64,000 nt of DNA. Source: Massospora cicadina (taxonomy: Eukaryota; Entomophthoromycota; Entomophthoromycetes; Entomophthorales; Entomophthoraceae). Below the pieces are notes generated by a model. It ran no database searches and was not told the origin of the DNA. It saw nothing but the letters and a program-made list of their open reading frames with translations. This document shows, piece after piece, positions 11,030 through 22,500 of the stretch (position 1 is its first letter; the number at the start of each line of letters is the position of its first letter). Made by a program: the position numbers and the translations under genes. The stretch is taken from NCBI GenBank assembly GCA_022478985.1, contig JAKSZP010014447.1, positions 186,001 through 250,000 of the forward strand. The letters run 5' to 3'.

Positions 11030-12629
11030 TAGGCTTCACGACAAGTCTGAGGAAAAGGTTGAATAATTAAACAAAGTAACGAATTGCCCTTTGGGTAATG
11101 CTTTTTAAACACGTTTTTTTATTTGAGCTTGTAATTTATTTCGTTATGAGACTACATTGAGACAATTCTTTTAAAATATCTAAACCTATTTTTTGGGCTC
11201 TTTCAAGCTGAATTTTCCGAAATTTGATAAAATTCTAGGTCTTTTTAGCTTTGCTATCGACTTTGTGTTGACTTCAAGTAGTATACTTACGTGTATTATA
11301 TAACAATAATTAATTTAGAATGCTTAACAAGGATACCAGTATCTGATTATAGAAAACGCGAGAGTTAAGCGATGGGGAAATTAATACTACAGGGGTGTTT
11401 GGATGATAATATAGTTGATAGTGGTATGACTGATGAGATAATGTAAAACTGGGAGTATGTTACACTGCGAAGAAATTGTTTATTGACTGAAAAGTATCTG
11501 GCACATTACTGCGCTACATAACTTATGTACATAGGTAAAATAGCATCGTTTTGTTTTAAGCCTAAAAGTATTAAATCGTGCTTAATATTGTTAAAAGAAT
11601 GCAGTTCAACAGTATTACAATATCATTTGAATGGAACCAAATTTGGTTTCATTTACTAACTAGAAATGTAGCTGCTCACTTCTTTTTGCTAGCTCATTGA
11701 TATTGAATTTATAGGCTGCTTAGACTTTGTTAGCTTGGACACTTGTTACTTTTGATAGCGGAGGAGGCTGTATTTGAGAATGTTCAACACCATAGTGTTA
11801 TGCTACTGAGTAATTTCTTATTATGTGTAACCCGCGAAGTTATTTAAACATTCTGATATAAACACTTACTGACTTGTTTTAGCTTCGAACAATGCCTTTG
11901 TTGAACTCTGGTTTTTTAGATTAAGCGGGCAAAAGTGATAATTTTCTAAGCTAGGTGAATTTATGAAGACAAATTCTAGTTTTGTTTGAAGTAATATAAA
12001 CACATATAATGGTTGTATTGGCAAAGGTTTGTCAGATAGTGCTGGTAGAAAATGAGTATCTGCTAGTAAATAAAATTGCGGAGTAAGAAAATTCATTTCT
12101 GTAGAAATTTAACTTTAATTATATGATTTGAAGCCTTCGCAAGTTATTAAAAGCCATATAATCAGGAAGGTTGTAAGAATCTTTGTAAAATGTGCTTTTG
12201 TTAAATAGATGCGTATATATTGTAGAATATGAGACCATTGTTTATATTGTGGCATTAAAAATTATTCGTTGGTTAAACTCTAAAAATTGGACAAACCAGG
12301 TTGTATACTAAATATGCTTATTAAACCTTTTGATTTTACCCTTTGTTAATTATACATCAGCGTTCAGTATAACTATTTAATTGAAAGCTTTAGTTGATCA
12401 TATAATATTTATATCATAGCACGCTTCAATATTAACGTCAATTAGATTTAAATGATCTCAAACCAGAGTTAAGCACTGTAGCTAACATTTGCAGCTGGTA
12501 TAGAACCAACTTTTATAATATAAAACATAATAAAAAGTTAAATTGTAGCATATATTAGATATTCTGCTGTAAGTTAAAAACCATTTATTTATAGACTAGG
12601 TGACCCATGCAAATACTTTGCATCACTTC
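11030..12629. other. AT-rich intergenic region downstream of ERJ5
   Basis: No retroelement homology and no coding frame I can support. The longest open stretch (minus, 12096-11866, 76 codons) matches nothing known. The 3' untranslated region and polyadenylation site of the Erj5 gene must lie near its start, but no single signal stands out. Confidence 0.4.
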
Positions 12630-12708
12630 AAATAATAGGATTCCTTTTTTTAGTACTAGATGGTCCCAACCCAAGGGGGATTCATCGATGTAAATAATAG
12701 GATTCCTT
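12630..12708 (-). mobile_element. 45-base retroposed insert with target duplication, copy 1
   Basis: The insert is 12647-12691. The two flanks 12630-12646 and 12692-12708 are identical 17-mers (AAATAATAGGATTCCTT). Read on the minus strand the insert begins ACATCGATGAATCCCC and ends CTAGTACTAAAAA, where the A-run merges with the AA of the flank. A second copy with its own flanking duplication is at 17581-17658. A short 3' A-run plus a 16-17 base target duplication is the mark of target-primed reverse transcription by an L1-type LINE. The source RNA is not recognised. Confidence 0.8.
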
Positions 12709-14202
12709 ATACAACTATCCTATGGATAGTATTTAATTAATAAAAATAGATCATTGCAAATAACAAATGATGAAAAACTGGTAAAAACAATGAAAATAAA
12801 ATTTAATTTTTTAATTAATAAACTAATTTTGAAGTTGTAAAAAAATTATTAATAAAAAATTAGTAAATATATAAATATTGTGACAAATATTTCAAAATAA
12901 AAATTTATTTTTTGTAATTTAAATACAATAAATGTTTTTTACATTATTTGTATAATTACTATTTTTTATCAAAAAACTTACTGATTTTTATATCAAAAAT
13001 TACTAATTTTTTTATCAAAAATTATGACAACAAATGCTTGCTACCTCAATATTATTAAGGTTAGAATAATGCTTCAATGCTTTTACAAATGCTGTATTAC
13101 TTACTTGTTTTGATTTGATTGACACGTTGTTCATATGTTGTTTATATGTTTATACGTTTATTTTATTCTATTCTATTCGGAGACTTCAGTGCCACCACGC
13201 CACTTTATATATGTAAGTTTTTTTATGAAATTTTTAAAATATAACTTTTAAAATGTAATTTTTTTGACAAAAACATTAAATTTAGGATATTTACTTATTT
13301 TTCATCATTAGAGGGAAAAATGATCTTCAAAATGGCATATAAAACATTAATTCTGATACAGTGTTAAGGGAGATATTTCACACTGACAAAAAAACACCTT
13401 TGAGAAATAATATATAGAGATAAGTTAAAACTCACGTATTCCCTCACTGACTAAACATATTGAAAAACAAAGGGTATAAACTTGTAATATAGTATACAAA
13501 CACTATTTCTTAGTAAGTAAAAAACCATTTATATATAATATTTGGTTTCATGTGTCAGTTTCATTAATTAAATATTTTTAGCTCATATGAGGTCTGTTAT
13601 ACTCTATGTAAATTAACTTAATAGTTATATGCATTTATTTTTTTAAAAAGGATTTAAATAAAAGGACAACTAGGCTATAATAAAATTTTTAACATTTCAA
13701 TTGCTTTTTTGTGATTATCAACTGATTTTAAGTTACTTATAAACATACTTTTATAGCAAAATTCTATATAGTAAAGATATATGTATAGTTAAAGATGTTT
13801 TACTTTATTTTATAAATTTAAGAAAATACCCTATAACCCTTTAACTGCAGAATTTAGTTTTAACCGGTTAACTGTGTTCAATGTGTATACATGTTGAATG
13901 CAGTTAACTAGTTAATAAAGTTATAGTTACTTAGTATGTAAAATCTGTGATTGATTGATAAATGTGATTTCATCTTTATAAACTTTTACATAACATTTTC
14001 TATATCTATAGATCTGGCTCATCCTTTTATCTTTTTTTCAAGACTACTTTATCTATGATAAGTACATATAAAATTTGGTATGCTAACTGTATAATATTTC
14101 TAAAGTTCATTAAAATTTATATCTAGTTTATAAATATTAATAACTTTATAATTTATTAACAGATAGAGAGTTTATAGGTATGATTAGATATATCATATCC
14201 CA
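12709..14202. other. Very AT-rich non-coding spacer
   Basis: Dominated by A and T runs (for example 12720-13030), with no frame of coding quality on either strand. A small less AT-rich patch lies at 13175-13205. The palindrome at 13831-13926 is listed separately. Confidence 0.5.
13831..13926. repeat. Palindrome / long hairpin
   Basis: An inner palindrome of 42 bases (13867-13908) pairs GTTAACTG...GTGTA with TACATG...CAGTTAAC; 17 of 21 positions match and the mismatches are TG against CA pairs. Outer arms extend it: CTATAACCCTTTAACT at 13831 pairs with AGTTAATAAAGTTATAG ending at 13926, with extra bases on the left arm. It sits about 280 bases before the LTR of element F. It could be the relic of a foldback element or a cruciform site. 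Confidence 0.6.
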
Positions 14203-14856
14203 TGACATGATTTTTGGAGTAAATTGAAGGGACAAGGAGAAAGTAAGGAAGGCCAAAGGGGTCAAGTTGGCCACCCTCCCAGATCTCAGATGCACCATGG
14301 ATAAATGCTGGTTTAAGGCCAAGCAAGCTCAGGTTAATCCCCAGAAATCATATGATGGGGCCAAAGATGTTACATCAATGGGCTGAAGATTTCTCATTAT
14401 AGTTTAAATGATGACATTTTATTACATTTAATTTTAAAAATGAAATGATTTCATCTACAAAATTTAATAATACTAAAAATGGAAATGTTTAGCTTATATC
14501 AAAGTTCAGAGTTTACACATAATTGAGTTATAGAACTACTATTGATAGTAGTCTTGTTTTATTGTCCAGAATCGATTTCCTGCCCCAAACAAATTGATCA
14601 AAGCCTATCTCACCAATCTTTCTTAAAGTAGTGTTTATAAAAAATCTTTATGCTGACTGTCTCAATCTATGAATAAATGTCATTCTTTATATAATTACTT
14701 ATTCCATATTAATTTGTGTTGCCCTTATGATTACCTCCTCATAAAGGTTTTCTGGGGTTTATTTATAAGCTATGCAGATGATGGTACTATACTAGGTAAT
14801 TTTCCATCTATTTTACTAATAGTCTTTTCTGAAAAGGTATAGACACTCTCTTTACA
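14203..14856 (+). repeat. 5' LTR of element F
   Basis: Aligns over its length with 60494-61135. Shared blocks include GGACAAGGAG, GGCCACCCTCCCAGA (left), TTATAGTTTAAATGATGAC and TAGACACTCTC...TACA at the end. It has TG...CA ends. The left boundary is uncertain by about 15 bases because the matching end of the right LTR was interrupted by element H. Confidence 0.75.
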
Positions 14857-15799
14857 TTAGATACACAACCCTCCTTTGATTATAATTGTAGGAATTTTTT
14901 CCATGTAGGACTCTCCTTTAGTGGAAATTAGATGTGTTGACTGATTGCCACAACAACTGACTAATTATGGTAGTGTTTTTATCCATTTTGGTTGTTGAAC
15001 AGTTCAGCGTTTTTTTTACTTTCTGCAGGGGGTTCCTTCCCTTCCTGCATGTTCCTGATAGTTTTGGACCTACCAAAGTCCTGCTGCATGAGCTTCTATT
15101 TTTTCAAATGCTTCTATCACCCTAAATATAAGCACCTCTCACTCACACTCTCTTGGCATTAAGGTGCTGCATCATTTTTTACCTAGCACCTTTAACTGGG
15201 TATTTATAGTAGTTGGGTATCAATTTAAGTTTTTGGAAGAAAATAGAAGGTTTGTAACGCTTTCTGGAAGTTGAACACCCCACTTTCTCTGCCTTTCAAC
15301 CCTTCCATGTGTTCTTTGCACACAGTTAATTTTGATGCTTTTTGGGAGCCTATTTATATGAATTTTCAGCTGGGTACAAGCCTTTTTTGTAATAACATCA
15401 TAAGAACATCATTATCTAATAGAAGTGCAATCAACTGGTCAGTGGACACCCAGGTATGGCAGACTCCATTTATCTCCTCTGATCCTATGATTGGTTGCCT
15501 TCTTTATAAATTAACTGCACCAACTGAAGGGGGGTCCATTAATTGCCTGCAAGTGTTTCCTCTGGTGGTGACCCCTATAGTACTGCCCTTGAAAACATCA
15601 ATTTTTCTCTGGAATTGGCGGCTTCTTTTGCTTCCATTATTTTCTTTCTAGATAACATAAGGGTCAGAAAGTTGCAAGCCTGAGATTTAATTTATGTTCC
15701 AGATAATTTTAAAACAAAGGTTTTGGCTGTGGTGACCACTATATATATCACTCTGGAAACCGTCCATTCTCTTCTGAAAATGGTGGCACAAATAAAGTT
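14857..15799 (+). other. 5' interior of element F, gag not recognisable
   Basis: This should hold leader and gag of F. The longest open stretch is 15271-15651 (+, 126 codons); it has no zinc knuckle or capsid feature I can point to and may be chance. Nothing else is visible. Confidence 0.3.
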
Positions 15800-17350
15800 C
15801 ACCCTGTGTTAAAAATTTAATATTCTCAATATTAAATGGCTCTATTAGTGTGCCAAGCTAAACAGTATGAAGACTGCTGGCCCTTGCTTTTTCACCATCA
15901 TTGGTGACCTTTCATTACAGAGCTGCATGCAACTCCCCAACCCAGCTAGACACCAACTTCACCTTAGCAGATTAGCCCCTCTTGGTGGGCACCAGTGGTT
16001 TACCACCATGCTAGGTGGCCTGAACCCTTGCCTCTCCATCTCACGGCTAATCTCCGCTTGTCCATCACTGGCTCCAATGATTGGGCAGTTCCCAAGGTTG
16101 TTCTGTAATTCCATATTGGGTGTTGGTTGCACCAACCACTCCAGGTATGTTCACCCAGCACCTAGCCTCTGGGGATCTTCAGTTCTTCCTCCACCAACAA
16201 TACTGAACTACATCCACTTCAAAACTAGCAGATGTATGTATCCACAATTAATTATTGAAAACAAGATTTGATTTAAAAAATGAAGATATTTTATTAAGAG
16301 AGAGATCAATCTATTTATAGGCAATTCTTGCCTATACACCTCATTGGCATCCATTTTCAGCATTGTCAGCACTCTCACTGGCAATTCTCCCTACTTAGTG
16401 TTCATCAGCATCCTCACTGACGATTCTCCTTACTTAGCATTTGTCAGCACTCTCACTGGTGATTATCTCTCTTCTTAACTCGTCATCATTGAATTTCCAT
16501 GATTATGGTGTTCCTTGATCTGTCAAAATTAAATTAAGTATATTGTCATCCTTGGCATAAGTTACCATGTCAAATTTAATTAAAATGCTATTGGGTATTG
16601 TTTCCAATACTCTCAAAAAGTCAAAATGTGATTTGTTTTTATTTAAATTTATATAAATAGTTTGCTATCCTCAGCATAAATCACTGGTACACCAAATTAG
16701 ACAGCAAATTCATAATCAGATGATTGATAATGATTACTTTGACTTTCTGCTGGAAAATCCTACAATCATCTTCACATGGAGTTGACATCAAAATAAGATT
16801 CCGCCAAACTTGGATTTAAGGTAGTGAAATCATTATCAGATGATTGTAAATGGATACATTGGCTTTCTGCCAGAAATTCTCAAAATCACCTATGATTTTG
16901 CAGCCATTGTTAAACTTTGATTCCGCCAAACTTAAACAATTTTTATTTAATTGGTTGACATCCTCAGAATTAGTCACCAGTGTCAAAATTGACTGAAAAC
17001 TCTATCAAGATCCTTTACTAATACTTTTGACATTGAATTTTTGCAATTTTCCATCTCAATTGATTATACTATTTATCTAAACATCTTCAGCCTCAGTCAC
17101 CAGTGTTAGACCCACCAATTCCCTATTTGGGATGATCCTTGATACTTTCTTGATCTGGCAGATCAAGATAGCTCAACCCAACCTTATGGGGAGCACAGAT
17201 TGGGGTTATTATCATTAAATATTGAACTTGAAACTAGTAATATAATCCACAATAATCCTCAACTAATTAATACACTAATTTCATTAATATATGAGGAATA
17301 TGACCTGGTTAAAAGTCCAACGCCCTGTAAGATGTGGGGGAGCCCATGTT
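15800..17350 (-). repeat. Degraded LTR-type block, same family as 44744-45910
   Basis: Matches the LTR-like block in element C at several places in the same order: CAGTATGAAGACTG near 15866, a run around CATTGGCTTTCTGCCAGAAATTC at 16856, TAGTCACCAGTG at 16972 and GCTCAACCCAA at 17172. The match reaches past the LTR edge into a primer-site-like CCTGTG at 15805. It lies inside the 5' part of F and is probably a solo or truncated LTR. The ends and target duplication could not be placed. Confidence 0.5.
16365..16481. repeat. 39-base tandem repeat, three units
   Basis: Three units start at 16365, 16404 and 16443. Each begins (G/A)TCAGCA(C/T)(T/C)CTCACTG and continues with GATTCTCC-like sequence and TACTTAG. 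The array lies in the LTR-type block 15800-17350 and is absent from the related block at 44744-45910, so it arose after the copies parted. Confidence 0.7.
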
Positions 17351-17580
17351 TGCTATGTTGAGCACTAAACAGATCCTGAGGTACCATCTGAGGCACCAAG
17401 CAAACAGGATAGATATGACTTCTAAGCCCTCTATCTGATGAGGAATAAGCTAATTGAGTGAAAGCATTTTGGCCACAATGTGCACCATGATGCCTGAAAT
17501 GCTGTAGATAAAATAGAAACCCAAAAAAATCAGAACGGGAAGATTTTTATCAAAAATAAAACCAGGAAAGTGAGAAAATC

Positions 17581-17658
17581 AAGATAGGCCTGTACCACAT
17601 CGATGAATCCCCCCTTGGGTTGGGACCATCTAGTACTAAAAAAAGATAGGCCTGTACC
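17581..17658 (+). mobile_element. 46-base retroposed insert with target duplication, copy 2
   Basis: The insert is 17597-17642. It is flanked by identical 16-mers AAGATAGGCCTGTACC at 17581-17596 and 17643-17658. It begins ACATCGATGAATCCCC and ends CTAGTACTAAAAA, and differs from copy 1 (12647-12691, other strand) by one extra C in the C-run. Perfect flanks mean both insertions are recent compared with the decayed sequence around them. The unit is too short for any known protein-coding or SINE family. Confidence 0.8.
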
Positions 17659-18953
17659 CACACAAGTGAGGGCACTGGCTATTTAAAGGATAGGCTTTGG
17701 TGGGAATCTGGACAGTCTTTAGATACTTACTTGTGGTAACTTTCTGGCTTGGGTGTATTATTGAGTTTAAGGTATGGGAAAGGGTTCTAGTTACAAAATC
17801 ATTGCAAGAATATGGGCGAGGAGTGTTATGGAGCATGCCATTATGTCTGCTCCCTAATCAAGCTATTCAAAACTTTTTGAAGATTTCCAAATTGAAATGC
17901 ACTCCACCCACAGCGGTCCATCATTTGATTTCATAGGATATTTTAAAAAGGAAAATTAGTAAAATTCATAAAATGAAGAGCCAAAATTATCAAGTGAGAA
18001 ATTAAAATTTATGGCAAAAACTGTAATATCTGTACCATAAATTAAAATAAAAGGGTTTTGGGATTTTGGGTTTTTGGGAACACCAATATAGGGGGAAAGG
18101 TTAGCAGTATAGAAGAATTTACCTGGATTAAAATCTTCCATTTTTGCAAAGTAGTTGGTGGATTTCTTTGCATAGGAGCCTAATCCCCTCAATCATGCAG
18201 ACTGCTAGGCAGTGTGGGGATAAAGTACTACCATAAGAAAGAGAGAAGTAGGCACTGGAAAGCCTAACATGCCCTTTAGAGTTTAGGCCAACTTGTGGGT
18301 TGACAGGGATCTAGCCTCACTTAATTAATTAATGTTTTAAGTAAATTTGCTAGGGTTTTTAACCTTTGACCATATTTATAAATATCGACTTTGAAAATTC
18401 GAATTCTCTGTTGAAAATTATGACATTTTCCAATTCCACGCCTTCCCTCTCATGAAAAGCTTGAGGGTCAGCAGGGGTCTAACCTAAAGTTATAATTAAC
18501 AATTCATCTGATAACCTACCTGTTTTGGAAATCCATTACCAATAATGATGCAAACCCTCAATGGAAGGGAGTCTCACCATAATGGTGATGGATGACAATA
18601 TTAGCCATTGATCAAGTATGGTTTCTACACCCTAGAAATGCCATTTTTAGAATGGGAAAACATATATCCAAACAAGCCCTTTATGGGCTCTAGCAGGGGC
18701 CATTCTGAGCTAATCCTAAATGTGGGATCACCCCTAAGAATCCTCAGCTGACTCTTGACATGATTTTGCCACACTCAAGAGGTGAAATTTTTTAAAAGAA
18801 GAATATACAATTGGTGTTTTTTTCAGGAAATGTTGCTGTATATGTTCCATCAGTCATAAAAGTGGCAAAATATCCCACTCCCTTCTTTTATATGAAAGAA
18901 CATTGTGGTGATATTCTTCTGAATGAAGCTGATCCTACCTTTGGTTTAGTGGC
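17659..18953 (+). other. Interior of element F before the E insertion, unrecognised
   Basis: Longest open stretch 17697-17936 (+, 79 codons), not recognised. The sequence resumes after E at 25975, with GTGGC duplicated at 18949-18953 and 25975-25979, so this is element F sequence upstream of its protease. Confidence 0.35.
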
Positions 18954-19538
18954 TATTGGAATTTCGTGAGAAATTTTATAAGCAGGCGCTACAAAGGCTA
19001 CAAAAGTATTAGTTTTGTGGCTCTAGCAAAGATTGAGTCAATTACAACAAAGTTATTAGTTCCATTGCAATAGTAAATTCCAATTGGAAGTACTGAATCC
19101 AGTAAGAAGATAGACCAAAATTAAGCTACGTGAGACAAGATTTTTGGTACTTTATTAATTAAAAATTAGAGATATTTATAGGGGAAATATTGTGGGTTTA
19201 TGAGAGGATTTCCTTGATGCACCCGAGGTAAGATCTTTTCTAACAGATGAATGATAATGCTGATTATCATTATTATTAAAATAATTTTGATGGTCAGATC
19301 TGTTATAATGCTTATTAGATTCGATCAACTTCTTAACAAGGGCCCAGCCCCTTCAGAATGCTTGGTCATTTCAGATTGCTTGGTTTGATCCATCATAGGA
19401 GGCTGATAACTCTGAAGAGTCTTACATCAGTCAATTGAAGAATCAGAAATCCCTGACATGGATTTTATCATATCATCTGACTGAGATATAATATCTCGAT
19501 CCAAAGTTATTCCAGTCATCTTGGAGGTATCTCCAACA
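18954..19538 (-). repeat. 3' LTR of element E
   Basis: On the minus strand it starts TGTTGGAGATACC and ends AAATTCCAATA. It is nearly identical to 25389-25974. The expected final CA reads TA in both copies, so the change predates insertion. Confidence 0.9.
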
Positions 19539-19551
19539 ATGCCCCCCTCAA
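19539..19551 (-). other. Polypurine tract of element E
   Basis: Minus strand reads TTGAGGGGGGCAT immediately before the 3' LTR, the place where plus-strand synthesis is primed. Element C has the counterpart CAACAGGGGGTAA at 39462-39474 and H has GAGGGGG at 60011-60017. Confidence 0.75.
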
Positions 19552-22500
19552 GATCTTGCCTAGGGGGTACAAATTTGTGAAGAAACCTACTATGCACTCT
19601 ATTGATAACAGTACCAGTATCAATAAGGGCAATGGAGTATTCAACACCCCAACGATAGATAATACAATAAGGACCAGCCCATAAGGGGTCCAATTTATAA
19701 ATTTTTCCTCCCAGCCTATGGTAGTAGAAGAGTACAAGATCTCCAACTTGATATTCTGGCAACGTAGGTCTACTAGCGTTGGTCCAGGTTCCTTCCTTCA
19801 AGGTGGTAGCCGCAAGGGAACTTGAAACTAATGCTTGTAATCAGATTATCTCATCTGCCAGTCTCCTCATTGCTAAATCAGTGGTTTGCGTGGTAGCCTC
19901 TTCAAGTATAGGTTGTACACTTGAAGGGAGGACAGGCTCCTGACCATATAAAGCTTTAAATGGAGACATTCCAATAATATGATGGTAGCTAACTCTATAG
20001 ACTTACATCACACTAGGTAAGTAGAGGTTCCATATACTAGGATCATTGGAAGCCATTTTTTGAATAATGGCTACTAGGGTACCATTTGCTCGTTTGATGG
20101 CACCATTAGTGGAGGGATTATATGGGGATGTGAAGGACTGGTAGGTACCCATTAATTTGGTAAGCTCAGCTACCACCTGAGAAATGAAGTTGGTCCCATT
20201 ATCTGATAACAGGACTTTCAGGCTGCCATGCCTGGTGAAAACTTGTTTAATTAGAAATGACGCCGTAGCCTTGGCGGTGACCGTGGAAACTGAAATAGCT
20301 TCAATCCATTTAGAGAAATGGTCGATAGCTAACAAAATATATCGATGTCCATAGGTGGCCATAGGAAGATGACCTACCATGTCAATACTCACAGTAGTGA
20401 AGGGTTCAGAAGGTCCTACAATTTGGTGTTAGAACATCAGATTTTCTCCACGTTGTTGTTGGCACTTAAGGCACGACTCCAGCACATCATGCACAGATTC
20501 CAGCATGTTATCCCAGTAACAATGATTTTTTAACCATTGGAGGGTCTTAGCGACAGCTCCATGAACTACAGTTTGGTGGGCCTCCATGATAGTGTCAGTC
20601 CTTGCAGAGGGCCAATTAAAGGGCAACCACTTAGATCCTGATCTTTTATATAGTGATCTGTCTTTGACCTGAGTGTCTTCAGTTAAGGATTGTAACTTCG
20701 AGATAACATCCCTAGATTCACGGAACCAGAGCTCAGGTCTACCGATCAGGTTATAAATGTGATCCTCCTCTGCAGAGAATAATGTTAAGATAGGCAATTG
20801 AGAAAGGCCATCAGCGTTTTGATGTATAGCCCCAGCGCGATGTTGAATGGTAAAATCATAATTTTGGAGCTTTAAAGCCCATCTGTCTAAGCGCCCATCA
20901 GGATCCTTCATTTGCTGCAACCACTTCAGGGAAGCGTGATCCGTCACAATGGTGAAATGCTTGCCATATAGATAAGGGCGGAAATGCTTGATAGTGGCTA
21001 AAACAGTGAGGATTCTCTCTCGCTAACGCTATAATTGATTTTGGCCTTAGAAAGAGTTTTACTATAGTACACAATGGGGTGATCGATCAGATTGGTATCA
21101 TGTTGAGCCAGAATGGCTCCAATAGCAGTATCACTGGCATTGGTAGATAGTATAAAGGGTTTCAAAAAGTCAGGATGAGATAAGATGGGTGCACTCATTA
21201 AGGCTTGGTGCAACAGAACAAAGGATTGTTGCTGGGATTCTTCCCATACACAGGGAACTTCCTTATGCAAAAGGTAAACTAATAGCTCTGCAATCTCCGC
21301 AAAATGGGGAATGAACTGTTGGTAATAACCAACCATCCCTAAAAACACTTGAATATCACGCAAGCTTTTGGGAACAGGCATGTCCAAAATAGCTTGTACC
21401 TTATTAGATAAGGGTAAAATGCCCTTGCAATTTACCTTATGCCCTAAAAATTCCATCTCAGTCTTAAAAAAGGCACACTTTGATGGTTTAAGCTTAAGTG
21501 AGGCATGATGCAGTCGACCAAAAACTTCCTTCAAATGAGCCAAATACTCGTTAAAAGAGCGGGAAAAAACAGTAACATCATCAAGATAAACTAAAACACA
21601 AGAAAGTTTCAAATCCCCAAAGAAGCCATCCATGGCTCATTGAAAAGTAGTAGGGGCATTACAAAGCCCCTGCGGCATATGAGTGGGCTCAAATAACCCC
21701 TCACTAGAGATTAAAGCATATTTTTGATGGTCTTCCGGTGCAAGATCAATTTGCCAATAACCGCTTGCAAGGTCCATAGCTGAGAAATATTGAGATCCAG
21801 ACAATAGCCTCAAGGAATCGTCTATATGAGGAAGAGGATAAGAATCCTTCTGAGTAAAAGCATTGAGTCAACAATAGTCCATAACTACTTGGTGGCCCCC
21901 ATCTTTCTTTTGGATGAGTAGTAGAGGGGAAGCCCAGGGACTTTTAGAAGGCGTTAATAGTCCATCATCAAAAGTTTTTAGCTCTACCAAAACCTGAGCC
22001 TCCTCAACTTTGGACTTGCGATATGGTCGAGCTTGGATAGGGGGAGTATCCCCTGTTTTCACCTGATGCTGCACATCTTTCATTAGTTCAAAATCTCCAG
22101 GACCTTGGGCAAAGATATCTGCATATTCTTCAATCAGAGCCTCAGCTTCCAGATGTTGTTCTGAAGTAAGAGAACCCCCAAATTCGACATTAATTCTAGC
22201 AACAATAGGGGGATCTTCCAGCCCAAATTCGCGTAAATCTCCACATCCTAAGACAAACAATAAGTCAATCACAGGAGTAGGCCTCACATAGGCGATGGGA
22301 TTATTGCGATTCAATTGCATAGGTTGAGAGGTGAGATTAGCCAATAGAACTAAAACAGTCCCATTGTAGGCAGGATCAAGTTTACCAGGGCAAGGTAAAG
22401 CCTCCAAATGAGAAGGATTTTGATTACCGAAGATCTCTAACACATGATCACTGGGTACAAATACTTGAGCTCCCATATCAGTGATGACTTGAGCTTTAGG

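Noticed and set aside
11866..12096. 76-codon minus-strand frame downstream of ERJ5 as a gene
   Set aside because: No motif, no clear start context and no neighbouring exon; length is within chance for this composition.
12647..12691. Resemblance of the mini-retroposon (plus strand, TTAGTACTA...) to the 3' half of 5S rRNA
   Set aside because: Only TTAGTACTA and a loose ATGG/GGGGAT pattern agree, and the A-tail lies at the wrong end for a 5S transcript in that orientation.
16365..16481. CRISPR-like array
   Set aside because: The units are contiguous 39-base repeats without unique spacers, in a eukaryotic LTR.
17597..17642. Helitron 3' end (CTAGT near the end of the insert)
   Set aside because: Helitrons do not duplicate their target, while both inserts have perfect 16-17 base duplications; the hairpin is also weak.
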